From assembly GCF_030818485.1 (NCBI RefSeq), contig NZ_JAUTAJ010000004.1, positions 3,257,501 through 3,321,500 of the forward strand: a DNA stretch of 64,000 bases, read 5' to 3'. The position numbers and the translations under genes are program-made. The notes beneath the pieces are model-generated. The model did not search any database. It saw only the letters and a program-made list of their open reading frames with translations, and had not been told where the DNA came from. Source of the DNA: Pseudoroseomonas cervicalis (GTDB lineage Bacteria; Pseudomonadota; Alphaproteobacteria; Acetobacterales; Acetobacteraceae). This document shows positions 32,638 through 42,585 of the stretch, piece after piece. How positions within the stretch are numbered: position 1 is the first letter of the stretch; every line of letters begins with the position of its first letter.

Positions 32638-33306
32638 TCAGGCGGTGGCGTCGGCGCCATAGAGGCGGATGATGGCCCGGGCCGCCGCGGCGGCCTGTCC
32701 GGCGACGGCCTCATGGCCGATATCGGGCGCCAGGTTGAGCGTGGCGCGCATGAACAGGTCGCCGCGCAGCAGGGCGAAGAACTGCTCGGCCACCAGCGGC
32801 GCCGGCACCTCCGGCCGCAGCCTGCCGCGCGCCTTCTCGCCCTCCAGCCACTGCTCCAGCCAGCGCCGCAGCGTCACCGGCCCGGCCTGATAGAAGGCGG
32901 CGGCCAGCTCCGGGCTGCGGCCGCTCTCGGCCAGCACCACGCGGTGCAGGGCGCGCACCTTGGGCTGCAGCAGGAAGCCCAGCCAATGCGTGCCGAGCTG
33001 GGTCAGCGCCGGCTCCAGCGGCAAGGCGTGGTCGACCAGCGCGGCATCGGCGCTGCCCTGCAGCCGGCGGCAATTGTTCTGCACGATCTCGGTGAACAGT
33101 GCGTCCTTGCCGCTGAAATGCGCGTAGAGCGTCGCCTTGGAGACGCCGGCGGCGCGCGCCACTGCATCCATCGAGACGGCGGCCAGCCCCTCGGCCATGA
33201 ACAGCCCGGCCGCCGCCTCCAGGATGGCGCGGCGCTTGGGCGAGGCCTCGGCCTCCGCGCCGGCGGCGAAGGTCTCGGGGGCGGGATCGGTCGCGGCGAG
33301 GGACAT
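32638..33306 (-). CDS. TetR/AcrR family transcriptional repressor of the emrAB-like pump
   Basis: A 222-residue one-domain repressor. The helix-turn-helix is at about residues 45-70 (AVARAAGVSKATLYAHFSGKDAL), and the C-terminal ligand domain is of the common TetR_C type (WLGFLLQPKVRALHRVVLAES). It is divergent from emrA, and two perfect 13-bp palindromes lie in the gap, so control of itself and emrAB is the simplest reading. The natural ligand is probably a pump substrate. Confidence 0.92.
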   Translation of the reverse strand: MSLAATDPAPETFAAGAEAEASPKRRAILEAAAGLFMAEGLAAVSMDAVARAAGVSKATLYAHFSGKDALFTEIVQNNCRRLQGSADAALVDHALPLEPALTQLGTHWLGFLLQPKVRALHRVVLAESGRSPELAAAFYQAGPVTLRRWLEQWLEGEKARGRLRPEVPAPLVAEQFFALLRGDLFMRATLNLAPDIGHEAVAGQAAAAARAIIRLYGADATA

Positions 33307-33347
33307 GGACGGGAAGTAAGCCAGCGCCGGCGCTTTCTCAAGAGTGT

Positions 33348-33362
33348 ACTGAACGGTTCAGT
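33348..33362. promoter_or_regulatory. TetR-type operator 1
   Basis: A 15-bp perfect palindrome ACTGAACGGTTCAGT (odd centre G) lies 42 bases before the tetR start codon. Its core CTGAAC-N-GTTCAG is identical to operator 2. It is placed to cover the tetR promoter. Confidence 0.8.
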
Positions 33363-33373
33363 TCAGTTTGGTC

Positions 33374-33432
33374 TTGACGCCGGGCGGGGGCGGGGGCATC
33401 TGCAACCGTAGGTGAACTGAACCGTTCAGTTC
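33374..33432 (+). promoter_or_regulatory. emrA promoter with TetR-type operator 2
   Basis: A -35 TTGACG (33374-33379) is followed after 17 bases by a weak -10 (CATCTG). A 19-bp perfect palindrome, GAACTGAAC-C-GTTCAGTTC, covers 33414-33432, just downstream of the predicted start and 11 bases before the emrA ATG. Bound repressor would block transcription of emrAB. Operator centres are 68 bases apart. Confidence 0.75.
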
Positions 33433-33443
33433 GAAGGTTTCCC

Positions 33444-34622
33444 ATGAACGCTCCCGTGGCCCCCGCCGCGGCCGCCGAGGCCGCGCGCAACGCATCCCCC
33501 GCCCCGCCGCCGCGCCGGCCGCGCCGCCCCTGGCGCCGGCTGATCCTGCTGCGCGTGCTGCCGCTGCTGCTGCTGGCCGGGGCGGCGCTGGGCGGCGCCT
33601 GGTACTGGCAGGTCGGCCGCTTCCTGGCGGAGACCGACGATGCCTATGTGCAGGGCGACATCGCCGTGCTCAGCCCGCGCATCGAGGCCGATATCGCCGC
33701 CATCCTGGTGGCCGACAACCAGCCGGTGACCGCCGGCCAGGTGCTGCTGCGCCTCGACGATCGCGACGCCCGCGCCCAGCTGGCCCAGGCCGAGGCCTCG
33801 CTGGCCGAGGCGGAGGGGGCGATCGTCACCGCCCGCGAAAGCCTGACCCAGACCGAGGAGCAGGTGGCCTCGGCCAGTGCGCAGATCGAGCAGGCCCGCG
33901 CCGAGCAGGTACGCGCGGCCGCCGATGCCCGCCGGGCCGAGGCGCTGGTGGGCGGCGGCTGGTCCTCGCGCCAGAATGCCGACCAGGCGGTGGCGGCGCA
34001 GCGCAAGGCCGATGCCGCGCTGCGCGCCGCCGAGGCCGAGCTGGTGGTGCGCCGCCAGGCCATCGCCGTGCAGCGGGCGCAGCTGACCCAGGCCGAGGCG
34101 CGGCGCGACCAGGCCCGCGCGGCGCTGCAGCTGGCGCGGAACACCCTGTCCTATACCGAGATCCGCGCCCCCTTCGACGGCATCGCCGGCAATCGCGCGG
34201 CGCAGCTCGGCCAGCATGTGCGGCCGGGGCAGCAGCTGATCGCCGTGGCGCCGCCGGCGGGCGCGCTCTACGTCACCGCCAATTTCAAGGAGACGCAGCT
34301 GCCCGGCATGCGCCCCGGCCAGCCGGCGGAGATCCGCGTCGACGCCATCCCCGGCCATGCCCTGCACGCCCGGGTGGACAGTTTCGCGCCCGCCACCGGC
34401 AGCCAGTTCAGCCTGCTGCCGCCGGAGAACGCCACCGGCAATTTCACCAAGATCGTGCAGCGCGTCCCGGTGAAGCTGGTGCTGGAGCCGGGGCAGAATG
34501 CCGAGGCCATCGCCCGGCTGCGCCCCGGCCTGTCGGTGGTGGCCGAGATCGACATGCGCGCCGACCCGCACGCCCCGCGCGGCCTGTTCTCCGCCGCCGC
34601 TGCGACGCTCGGCCTGCGCTGA
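33444..34622 (+). CDS. emrA: HlyD/EmrA family membrane fusion protein
   Basis: Periplasmic adaptor of a tripartite drug pump. The 392-residue protein has a Pro/Ala-rich cytosolic N-tail, one membrane helix (LILLRVLPLLLLAGAALGGA, about 33-52), the first lipoyl half (TDDAYVQGDIAVLSPRIEAD), a long alpha-hairpin rich in Ala/Gln/Glu (residues about 110-230), and the second half with EIRAPFDGIAGNRAAQLGQH. It follows the operator region and is 14 bases from the transporter gene. Confidence 0.92.
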   Translation: MNAPVAPAAAAEAARNASPAPPPRRPRRPWRRLILLRVLPLLLLAGAALGGAWYWQVGRFLAETDDAYVQGDIAVLSPRIEADIAAILVADNQPVTAGQVLLRLDDRDARAQLAQAEASLAEAEGAIVTARESLTQTEEQVASASAQIEQARAEQVRAAADARRAEALVGGGWSSRQNADQAVAAQRKADAALRAAEAELVVRRQAIAVQRAQLTQAEARRDQARAALQLARNTLSYTEIRAPFDGIAGNRAAQLGQHVRPGQQLIAVAPPAGALYVTANFKETQLPGMRPGQPAEIRVDAIPGHALHARVDSFAPATGSQFSLLPPENATGNFTKIVQRVPVKLVLEPGQNAEAIARLRPGLSVVAEIDMRADPHAPRGLFSAAAATLGLR

Positions 34623-34636
34623 AGGGAGGGCGCGCG

Positions 34637-36214
34637 ATGAGCGCCACCACAGCCGGGCCTTCGGCCGCGCCGGTCGGCCGCATCCAGCCGCGCGCCATGG
34701 TCGGCTTCATGGCCATGGTGTTCGGCATGTTCATGGCGATCCTGGACATCCAGATCGTCTCCGCCTCGATCTCCGAGATCCAGGCCGGCCTCGCCGCCAG
34801 CCCGGACGAGGCCAGCTGGGTGCAGACCAGCTACCTGATCGCCGAGATCGTCATGATCCCGCTTTCGGGTTTTCTTTCGAGACTGCTGTCGACGCGGGTG
34901 CTGTTCACCGTCTCGGCGCTGGGCTTCACCGTCTTCTCGCTGGCCTGCGCCATGGCCAGCAGCCTCGGGCTGATGGTGGTGTTCCGCGCGGCGCAGGGCT
35001 TCATCGGCGGCGCCATGATCCCGACCGTCTTCGCCGCCAGCTTCCTGCTGTTTCCGGGTGCGAAGCGCGCCAATGCGATGGTGCTGATCGGGCTGACCGC
35101 GACGCTGGCGCCGACCATCGGTCCGACGCTGGGCGGCTGGCTGACGCAGAGCTTCTCCTGGCACTGGCTGTTCCTGATCAACGTCCCGATCGGCGCGCTG
35201 ATCGCGCTGGTGGTGTGGAACACCGTCGATATCGACCGCCCCGACCCGAAGCTGCTGGCGCGCTTCGACTGGTGGGGGCTGCTGTTCATGGCGCTGTTCC
35301 TGGGCAGCCTGGAATACGTCATGGAGGAAGGCCCGCGCTGGGACTGGCTGCAGGATGAGACGGTGGCGCTCTTCGCCGCGGTCTGCGCCATCGCCGGCGT
35401 GCTGTTCTTCTGGCGGGCGCTGTCGCGGGAGGAGCCGATCGTCGATCTGCGCGCCTTCCTCGACCGCAACTTCGCCATTGGCTGCGTGCTCAGCTTCACC
35501 ATGGGTGTGGGCCTCTATGGCTCGGTCTATCTGATCCCGCTCTTCCTCGGCCGGGTGCGCGGCTACAATTCGATGCAGATCGGCGAGGTGATGTTCATCA
35601 CCGGCGCCTGCATGTTCGTCGCCGCCCCCTTTGTCGGCCGCATGCTGGCCAGGGTGGATCCGCGCGTGCCGCTGACCATCGGGCTGCTGCTGTTCTTCCT
35701 GGCGCTGTACCTGACCGCCGGGCTGACCAGCCAGCACGGCTTCGCCGAGATGGCCTTCCCGCTCGGGCTGCGCGGTGTCGCCATGATGATGTGCATGGCG
35801 CCGATCAACCAGATGGCGCTCGGCACCATCCCGCCCGCCGGGCTGAAGGGCGCCTCGGGCCTGTACAACCTGATGCGCAATCTGGGTGGCGCGGTCGGGC
35901 TCGCCATCATCAACACGCTGGTGACCGACCGTTCCTACCTGCACCGTCTGCATCTGGCGGAGGCGGTGAACTGGGCGCGGCCGGCGGTCGAGGCCTATCG
36001 CGACACGCTGAGCGGCGCGCTGGCCGGAAGGCTGGGCGGGGCGGCGGATGTGGCGGCGCTGGGCAAGATCCAGGCGCTGGTGAACCAGCAGGCGCTGGTG
36101 CTGGCCTATAACGACACGCTGCTGGTGATGGCGGGGGCCTTCCTGGCCTCGCTGCCGCTGGTGCTGCTGCTGCGCCGGCCACGTTCGGGTGGCGGTGGCG
36201 GCGAGGCGCATTGA
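34637..36214 (+). CDS. emrB: DHA2-type MFS drug transporter, EmrB/QacA family
   Basis: A proton-driven multidrug exporter with 14 predicted membrane helices; the 525-residue length is normal. Motif A-like and motif C regions are present: the first helix FMAMVFGMFMAILDIQIVSA and the antiporter motif region MVLIGLTATLAPTIGPTLGG. The C-terminus RRPRSGGGGGEAH is a short basic tail. Together with the adjacent fusion protein it forms an EmrAB-type pump; the outer-membrane channel must be encoded elsewhere. Its stop codon lies inside a terminator stem. Confidence 0.94.
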   Translation: MSATTAGPSAAPVGRIQPRAMVGFMAMVFGMFMAILDIQIVSASISEIQAGLAASPDEASWVQTSYLIAEIVMIPLSGFLSRLLSTRVLFTVSALGFTVFSLACAMASSLGLMVVFRAAQGFIGGAMIPTVFAASFLLFPGAKRANAMVLIGLTATLAPTIGPTLGGWLTQSFSWHWLFLINVPIGALIALVVWNTVDIDRPDPKLLARFDWWGLLFMALFLGSLEYVMEEGPRWDWLQDETVALFAAVCAIAGVLFFWRALSREEPIVDLRAFLDRNFAIGCVLSFTMGVGLYGSVYLIPLFLGRVRGYNSMQIGEVMFITGACMFVAAPFVGRMLARVDPRVPLTIGLLLFFLALYLTAGLTSQHGFAEMAFPLGLRGVAMMMCMAPINQMALGTIPPAGLKGASGLYNLMRNLGGAVGLAIINTLVTDRSYLHRLHLAEAVNWARPAVEAYRDTLSGALAGRLGGAADVAALGKIQALVNQQALVLAYNDTLLVMAGAFLASLPLVLLLRRPRSGGGGGEAH

Positions 36215-36310
36215 GAGGGGCTTTGCCCCTCTCAATTCTAACTGAAGGCGGGTGCAGGGGACCCTGTCCCCTGCTGGGGGAGCTCGAGGGGGCAAAGCCC
36301 CCTCGATGCC
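36211..36310. terminator. Cluster of three palindromes between convergent emrB and the thiG cluster
   Basis: Three perfect hairpins fill this gap: an 11-bp stem TTGAGAGGGGC (36211-36235, loop TTT) that includes the emrB stop, a 9-bp stem GCAGGGGAC (near 36252-36272), and a 9-bp stem CGAGGGGGC (near 36287-36307). The outer two serve as terminators for the plus and minus genes respectively. Confidence 0.65.
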
Positions 36311-36311
36311 T

Positions 36312-36584
36312 TCAGTTCAGCGCCATGCAGCGGCTGCGCGTATCCTCGCGGCGGGAGATCAGCTGGCAGGTCACCCAGCGCCCCTCCTTGTGCAGCACAT
36401 AGCCGATGCCGCCGAGATTGCCGGCCATGCCGGTGATCTGCCAGCCATCGTTCAGCAGCGCCTGCAGCGGCTGGTCCAGCTCGCGGAACATGGTCTCGTG
36501 CCCCGGCTGCGGCGTCGAGCCCTGGGCCAGCGCCGGGCCCGCCGCGAGGGCGAGGCCGGCGGCCAGCAGCAGGGCGGCCCTCAC
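36312..36584 (-). CDS. Small exported protein, function unknown
   Basis: A 90-residue protein starting at GTG 36584, which overlaps the thiG stop by 4 bases (GTGA). A Sec signal peptide ([20 protein letters not shown]) is followed by a mature part of about 70 residues with [20 protein letters not shown] and two cysteines (Cys73, Cys86) that could form a disulfide. The overlap means the ribosome finishing thiG can reinitiate here, but no role in thiamin synthesis is suggested by sequence. A long frame running from thiS through this region is an artefact of the thiG insertion. Confidence 0.75.
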   Translation of the reverse strand: MRAALLLAAGLALAAGPALAQGSTPQPGHETMFRELDQPLQALLNDGWQITGMAGNLGGIGYVLHKEGRWVTCQLISRREDTRSRCMALN

Positions 36585-37382
36585 CGGATCAGCCCGGAGG
36601 AGAGCGGGCTGGACGGGTCGGCCACGTAGTTGCGCGGCATGCGGCCGGCCAGATGCGCGTGCCGCCCGGCCTCCACCGCCGCCTTCATGGCGCGGGCCAT
36701 GCGCACCGGGTCGCGCGCATGGGCGATGGCGGAGTTCAGCAGCACCGCGTCGCAGCCCAGCTCCATGGCATGCGCCGCCTCGCTGGCCGTGCCGATGCCG
36801 GCATCGACCAGCACCGGCACCTTCGCATTCTCGATGATCGAGCGCAGCATGAAGGGGTTGGTGAGCCCGAGGCCCGAGCCGATCGGCGCGCCGAGCGGCA
36901 TCACCGCCACGCAGCCCATCTCCTCCAGCCGCCTGGCGGCCAGCGGGTCGTCGGCGCAGTAGACCATGACCTGGAAGCCGTCCTTGATCAGGGCCTCGGC
37001 CGCCTCGAAGGTCGCCGGCATGTCGGGGTAGAGGGAAGGGCGGCGGGCCCAGCACCTCGAGCTTCACCAGGTTCCAGCCGCCGGCCTCGCGCGCCAGGCG
37101 CAGGGTGCGCACCGCATCCTGCGCGGTGTGGCAGCCGGCGGTGTTGGGCAGGTAGGTGTATTTCTTCGGGTCGACGAAATCCTGCAGCATCGGCGCGTTG
37201 GGGTCGGACAGGTTCACCCGCCGCACCGCGACGGTGACCATCTCCGCGCCGCTCGCCTCGATCGCCGCGGCGGTCTCCTCGAGCGATTTGTAGCGGCCGG
37301 TGCCGACGACCAGGCGCGAGCGGAAGCGCTGGCCCGCCACCTCCCAGCTATCGTCCGCCGCGGTCATGATGTCGCCGTCCAT
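36581..37382 (-). pseudogene. thiG: Thiazole synthase gene, interrupted by a 1-base insertion
   Basis: ThiG builds the thiazole ring of thiamin from deoxyxylulose phosphate, dehydroglycine and ThiS thiocarboxylate. The frame from ATG 37382 encodes [19 protein letters not shown] and the Schiff-base lysine region NLVKLEVLG, then breaks. The adjacent frame resumes with [20 protein letters not shown] and runs through [10 protein letters not shown] and [20 protein letters not shown] to the stop at 36581. The 802-base span is one base more than a multiple of three. The extra base lies in the GC run at about 37040-37049, and removing it gives about 266 residues. Either a sequencing insertion or a recent inactivation. 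Confidence 0.9.
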
Positions 37383-37386
37383 GGGC

Positions 37387-37599
37387 TCAGCCCCCGCCAA
37401 TGAAGTGTACGATTTCGAGCGTGTCGCCCTGCGCCAGCGCGGTGGCGGCATAGGCCGAACGCGGCACGATCTCGAGATTGCGCTCGACCGCCACCTTGCG
37501 GGTGTCGAGGCTCAGCACGGCCAGCAGGTCGGACACCGTCGCCTGGCCCTGGATGAGACGGGTTTCCCCGTTGATCGTGATCTGGATGCTCTCCGCCAT
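37387..37599 (-). CDS. thiS: Sulfur carrier protein ThiS
   Basis: ThiS carries sulfur as a C-terminal thiocarboxylate to ThiG. The 70-residue ubiquitin-fold protein starts at 37599 ([20 protein letters not shown]) and ends ...VHFIGGG, with the required C-terminal Gly-Gly. An in-frame ATG 17 codons upstream is less likely. thiG begins 4 bases after its stop. thiO, thiE and thiF are not adjacent and no TPP riboswitch is recognisable in the upstream 91 bases. Confidence 0.92.
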   Translation of the reverse strand: MAESIQITINGETRLIQGQATVSDLLAVLSLDTRKVAVERNLEIVPRSAYAATALAQGDTLEIVHFIGGG

Positions 37600-37690
37600 G
37601 CGGCGGAATGTGGCGCGCGCGGCGCGATTGGGGAAGGGGTGGGGCGGCATGGCCGCCCCGCTTCCCGGATCGCCGCGCGCGGCGCGCGGC

Positions 37691-38491
37691 TCAGATGGCG
37701 GTCTGGCCGAGCGGCAGGGTCAGGCCCGGCAGCGTCGCCGGATTGGCCGGGGCGGGGGTGGCGGGCGCCCCGGCGGGCGGCGCCGCCTCGGGCGTGGCGC
37801 CGGCGGGGGGCGGCAGCGCTTCCTCGGCCGGTGCCGGCGGGGTGGGGGCGGTGCCGCCGCCCGGGGGCGTTCCGGTGGCCGCGCCCGGCGTGGCGCCCAG
37901 CGTGGCGCCCAGCGTGGCGCCTGGTGTCGCGCCCGGTGTCGCGCCCGGGGCCGGCGCGGCGCCGGGCTGCGCCGCCGTGTCGCCCACCGTGTAGTCCGGC
38001 ACGATGCGCGCCTGGGCGCCGGCGATCACCAGCACCTTCTGGCCGATGTTCAGCGGCGTCTCGTCGCGCTGGGTGACCGAGATCATCTCGCCATTCGGCT
38101 TGCGCACGATGTATTCGAAGCCGTCGGTCGAGCCGACGCCCTTTTCCGAGGCCGCGCCGAGCAGCCCGCCGATCAGCCCGCCGCCGATGCCGGCGAAGGC
38201 CGAGGTGATGTCACCCCCGCCCACCCGCGTGCCGGCGACGCCGCCCGCCGCGGCGCCCGCCGCCGCGCCGGTCGAGCCATCGGCCGAGATCTGCACGGCG
38301 CGCCGCCCGACCACCACCCCGGCCTCCACCTTGTTGGCCTGCTGCACGGCGCGGCTGGCATAGGTGTCCGGCGAGTAGCTGGGGCTGCAGCCGGCGGCCA
38401 GCAGGGCCAGGCCGGCCAGCGCCAGCAGCGCCGGCCCGGGGCGGCGGGACGAGCGAGGCGCCGGCCCTGGGCAAGGGGCGAGACACGGCAT
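37691..38491 (-). CDS. SlyB-like outer-membrane lipoprotein with glycine zipper and Pro/Ala repeat tail
   Basis: A 266-residue protein with a lipobox (LALLAAGC, Cys35). The mature part matches SlyB/Pcp lipoproteins: [20 protein letters not shown], then a glycine-zipper 2TM domain ([20 protein letters not shown] to [12 protein letters not shown]) and [20 protein letters not shown]. The last 100 residues are a low-complexity tail with GATP/GATL tetrapeptide repeats followed by Pro/Ala runs, much longer than in E. coli SlyB (155 residues). The first ~20 residues before the hydrophobic core are unusually long for a lipoprotein signal, so the true start could be a later GTG or TTG. Confidence 0.85.
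   Translation of the reverse strand: MPCLAPCPGPAPRSSRRPGPALLALAGLALLAAGCSPSYSPDTYASRAVQQANKVEAGVVVGRRAVQISADGSTGAAAGAAAGGVAGTRVGGGDITSAFAGIGGGLIGGLLGAASEKGVGSTDGFEYIVRKPNGEMISVTQRDETPLNIGQKVLVIAGAQARIVPDYTVGDTAAQPGAAPAPGATPGATPGATLGATLGATPGAATGTPPGGGTAPTPPAPAEEALPPPAGATPEAAPPAGAPATPAPANPATLPGLTLPLGQTAI
37881..37952. repeat. Six 12-bp tandem repeats inside the SlyB-like gene
   Basis: Six consecutive 12-base units (consensus GCGCCCAGCGTG on the plus strand) encode repeated GATP/GATL on the minus strand. Units differ by 1-4 bases. Copy number is probably variable between strains through slippage. Confidence 0.85.
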
Positions 38492-38861
38492 CGGTGAGGG
38501 ACTCCTGCAACACGCTGCGCCGCAAACTAGGAAGCCGGCCGGCGCCTGTCATCCCGCCGCGTGGCGGGGCACCCATGAGGCAGCGCCGCGCCGGCCCCCG
38601 CCAAAGCCCTTGTGATGCCGCGCGACGCCACGGCGCAGCACGAGCTCAACCTTTCCCGCCGGGCGGCGTTGCAACGCCACCGGGCCGCGCATCCGCCCGG
38701 CTGATTGCCGGGGCGCGGTCGGCATCCCCCTCGCCGCCCGCGCCCCGCGCGCTTCTGCCCGCGCGCCGCACTCTCCGCGCCGTCCCGCCGCGTCCCCTCC
38801 GGCCGCCGCCCCGGGGTCCCGCCGCCCCGAGGCCCGGCCCACCAGCCCAGGAAGCGCCGCC
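38492..38861. other. Gene-free divergent region, 370 bases
   Basis: This lies between the SlyB-like lipoprotein (minus) and the choline transporter (plus). It must contain both promoters, but no convincing -35/-10 pair was found. Apart from AGGAAGCG near 38849-38856, a plausible ribosome-binding site for the transporter, nothing is recognised. Open frames across it are products of high GC. Confidence 0.5.
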
Positions 38862-40892
<2,031 letters not shown>

Positions 40893-41020
40893 AGCGCCGA
40901 AGCGCCGAAGCGCCGACTGGGCGGGCCGGGCCGGGGGCCGGGCCGAGGGAGCGGCGAGGGCGGGGTGCAACTGCCCCCCGCCGCCCCCTGTTCTGTGGGC
41001 ACACGCCAAGGAGCCCCGCC

Positions 41021-41356
41021 ATGTCCCATCTCTCCGCCGAGATGCGCGCCTGCATCGACAACTGCCTGGCCTGCTACGCCACCTGCCTCTCCAGCCTGTC
41101 CGGCCATTGCCTGGAGATGGGCGGGCGGCACACCGCCCCCGAGCATGTCCGGCTGATGCTGGCCTGCGCCGAGATCTGCCGTACCTCGGCGCATTTCATG
41201 CTGCTCGGCACCTCCCACCACCGGCACACCTGCGCCGAATGCGCCGAGATCTGCACCGAATGCGCCGCCGAATGCGAGGCCCTGGGCGGCATGGAGGAAT
41301 GCGTCACCGCCTGCCGCCGCTGCGCCGAGAGCTGCACCGCCATGGCCAAGGCCTGA
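41021..41356 (+). CDS. Four-helix-bundle copper storage protein (Csp3-like, formerly DUF326)
   Basis: A 111-residue cytosolic protein with 16 cysteines at 11, 15, 18, 22, 30, 49, 53, 71, 74, 78, 81, 85, 94, 98, 101 and 105, mostly with CxxxC or CxxC spacing along helices. His residues (HHRH at 66-69) add ligands. This is the pattern of Csp proteins, which fill a four-helix bundle with Cu(I). No signal peptide is seen, so it is the cytosolic Csp3 class. AAGGAG precedes the start. No copper efflux gene is adjacent. Confidence 0.9.
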   Translation: MSHLSAEMRACIDNCLACYATCLSSLSGHCLEMGGRHTAPEHVRLMLACAEICRTSAHFMLLGTSHHRHTCAECAEICTECAAECEALGGMEECVTACRRCAESCTAMAKA

Positions 41357-41627
41357 GGGCCGGGGCCCCGGGCCGGCCCCTCCGCCGGCCGGAAACGGCC
41401 AGGGGAGGCGCCCCCAGGGGCGGATCCCGGGGGTGGCCCCGGGACCAGGGCCGGCAGCGGGCCCGGCGGGCGGGCCAGGGCAGGGCGATCGCCGCCGGGC
41501 CGCCCCGCCCGCCAGCCCGGGAAACAAGGGGTTGCATCCTTCCCGCAAAAGCGCGAGAGGCCGATGCTTGCGGCGCGGAAACACCCCGTGCTAGGCGCCG
41601 CCGCACCGGACCGGACGGAAACCCCAC
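41357..41627. other. Intergenic region, 271 bases, no gene
   Basis: GC-rich palindromic stretch between the copper protein and aroQ. CCCGGGCCGG and GGCCCCGGGA elements near 41360-41445 can form hairpins that may terminate the copper-protein transcript. No clear promoter was found for aroQ. Confidence 0.4.
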
Positions 41628-42083
41628 GTGAACCCGCCGCTGATCTTCGTTTTGAACGGCCCCAACCTGAATCTGCTCGGCACCCGCCAGCCCGAGATCT
41701 ACGGATCCGAGACGCTGGACGATATCGAGGCGCTCTGCGCCGAGACCGCCGATGCGCTCGACCTGGCGATCGATTTCCGCCAGACCAATGTCGAGGGCGA
41801 GCTGATCTCCTGGGTGCAGGAAGCGCGGAACATGGCGGCGGGCATCATCATCAACCCGGCCGGCTACAGCCACACCTCGATCGCGCTGATGGATGCCCTG
41901 CTGGCCTCCGACCTGCCGGTCGTCGAGGTGCATCTCAGCAACATCCATCGCCGGGAGTCCTTCCGGCACCTGTCCTATGTGTCGCGCGCGGCGCAGGGCG
42001 TCATCTGCGGCCTGGGGCCGCATGGCTATGCGCTGGCGCTGCGCGGCATCGCCGGCATCCTGGCCCAGGCGGACCAGGACTGA
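41628..42083 (+). CDS. aroQ: 3-dehydroquinate dehydratase, type II
   Basis: Type II dehydroquinase of the shikimate pathway, a cytosolic dodecamer. The 151-residue protein starts at GTG 41628. [17 protein letters not shown] holds the catalytic Tyr25. [12 protein letters not shown] and [15 protein letters not shown] supply the other active-site residues, including the conserved His and Arg. It precedes accB-accC, the arrangement common in alphaproteobacteria. Confidence 0.96.
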   Translation: MNPPLIFVLNGPNLNLLGTRQPEIYGSETLDDIEALCAETADALDLAIDFRQTNVEGELISWVQEARNMAAGIIINPAGYSHTSIALMDALLASDLPVVEVHLSNIHRRESFRHLSYVSRAAQGVICGLGPHGYALALRGIAGILAQADQD

Positions 42084-42111
42084 GCGGCGGGCAGGGTATC
42101 AGAGAGGTTCC

Positions 42112-42579
42112 ATGAGCGGCATTTCCTTCACCCCGGATTCGATCCGGGCGCTGGCCCAGATCCTGCGCGAGACCGACCTGACGGAGATCGAGCTGGCCGA
42201 TGGCGAGGCCCGGCTGCGCGTCACCCGCAGCGTGACCGTGGCGCCGACCGTGGTCGCCGCCGCCCCCGTGGCCGCGGCGCCCGCCGCCGCCCCGGTGGCG
42301 GCCGCCGCCCCGGCCCCCGCGGCGGCCGAGATCTCGGCCAGCACGCCGGGCGCCATCACCTCGCCGATGGTGGGCGTCGCCTACCTGGCCCCCGAGCCGG
42401 GTGCGGCCCCCTTCGTCACGCTGGGTGCCAAGGTGGCGGCCGGGCAGACCCTGCTGCTGATCGAGGCGATGAAGACCTTCAACCAGATCAAGGCGCCCAA
42501 GGCCGGCACCGTGACGCGGATCCTGGTCGAGAGCGGCTCGCCGGTCGAGTATGGCGAGCCCCTGCTGGTGGTCGAGTAA
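42112..42579 (+). CDS. accB: Biotin carboxyl carrier protein of acetyl-CoA carboxylase
   Basis: BCCP carries biotin between the carboxylase and transferase of acetyl-CoA carboxylase in fatty-acid synthesis. The 155-residue protein from 42112 (MSGISFTPDSIRALAQILRE) has an N-terminal dimerisation part, an Ala/Pro/Val linker (about 43-72) and the biotinyl domain with EAMK, biotinylated at Lys121. accC follows after 6 bases. Confidence 0.97.
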   Translation: MSGISFTPDSIRALAQILRETDLTEIELADGEARLRVTRSVTVAPTVVAAAPVAAAPAAAPVAAAAPAPAAAEISASTPGAITSPMVGVAYLAPEPGAAPFVTLGAKVAAGQTLLLIEAMKTFNQIKAPKAGTVTRILVESGSPVEYGEPLLVVE

Positions 42580-42585
42580 GACCCC

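Noticed and set aside
34268..36295. 675-codon minus-strand frame opposite emrA/emrB
   Set aside because: Gln/His/Arg-rich shadow of the membrane protein genes.
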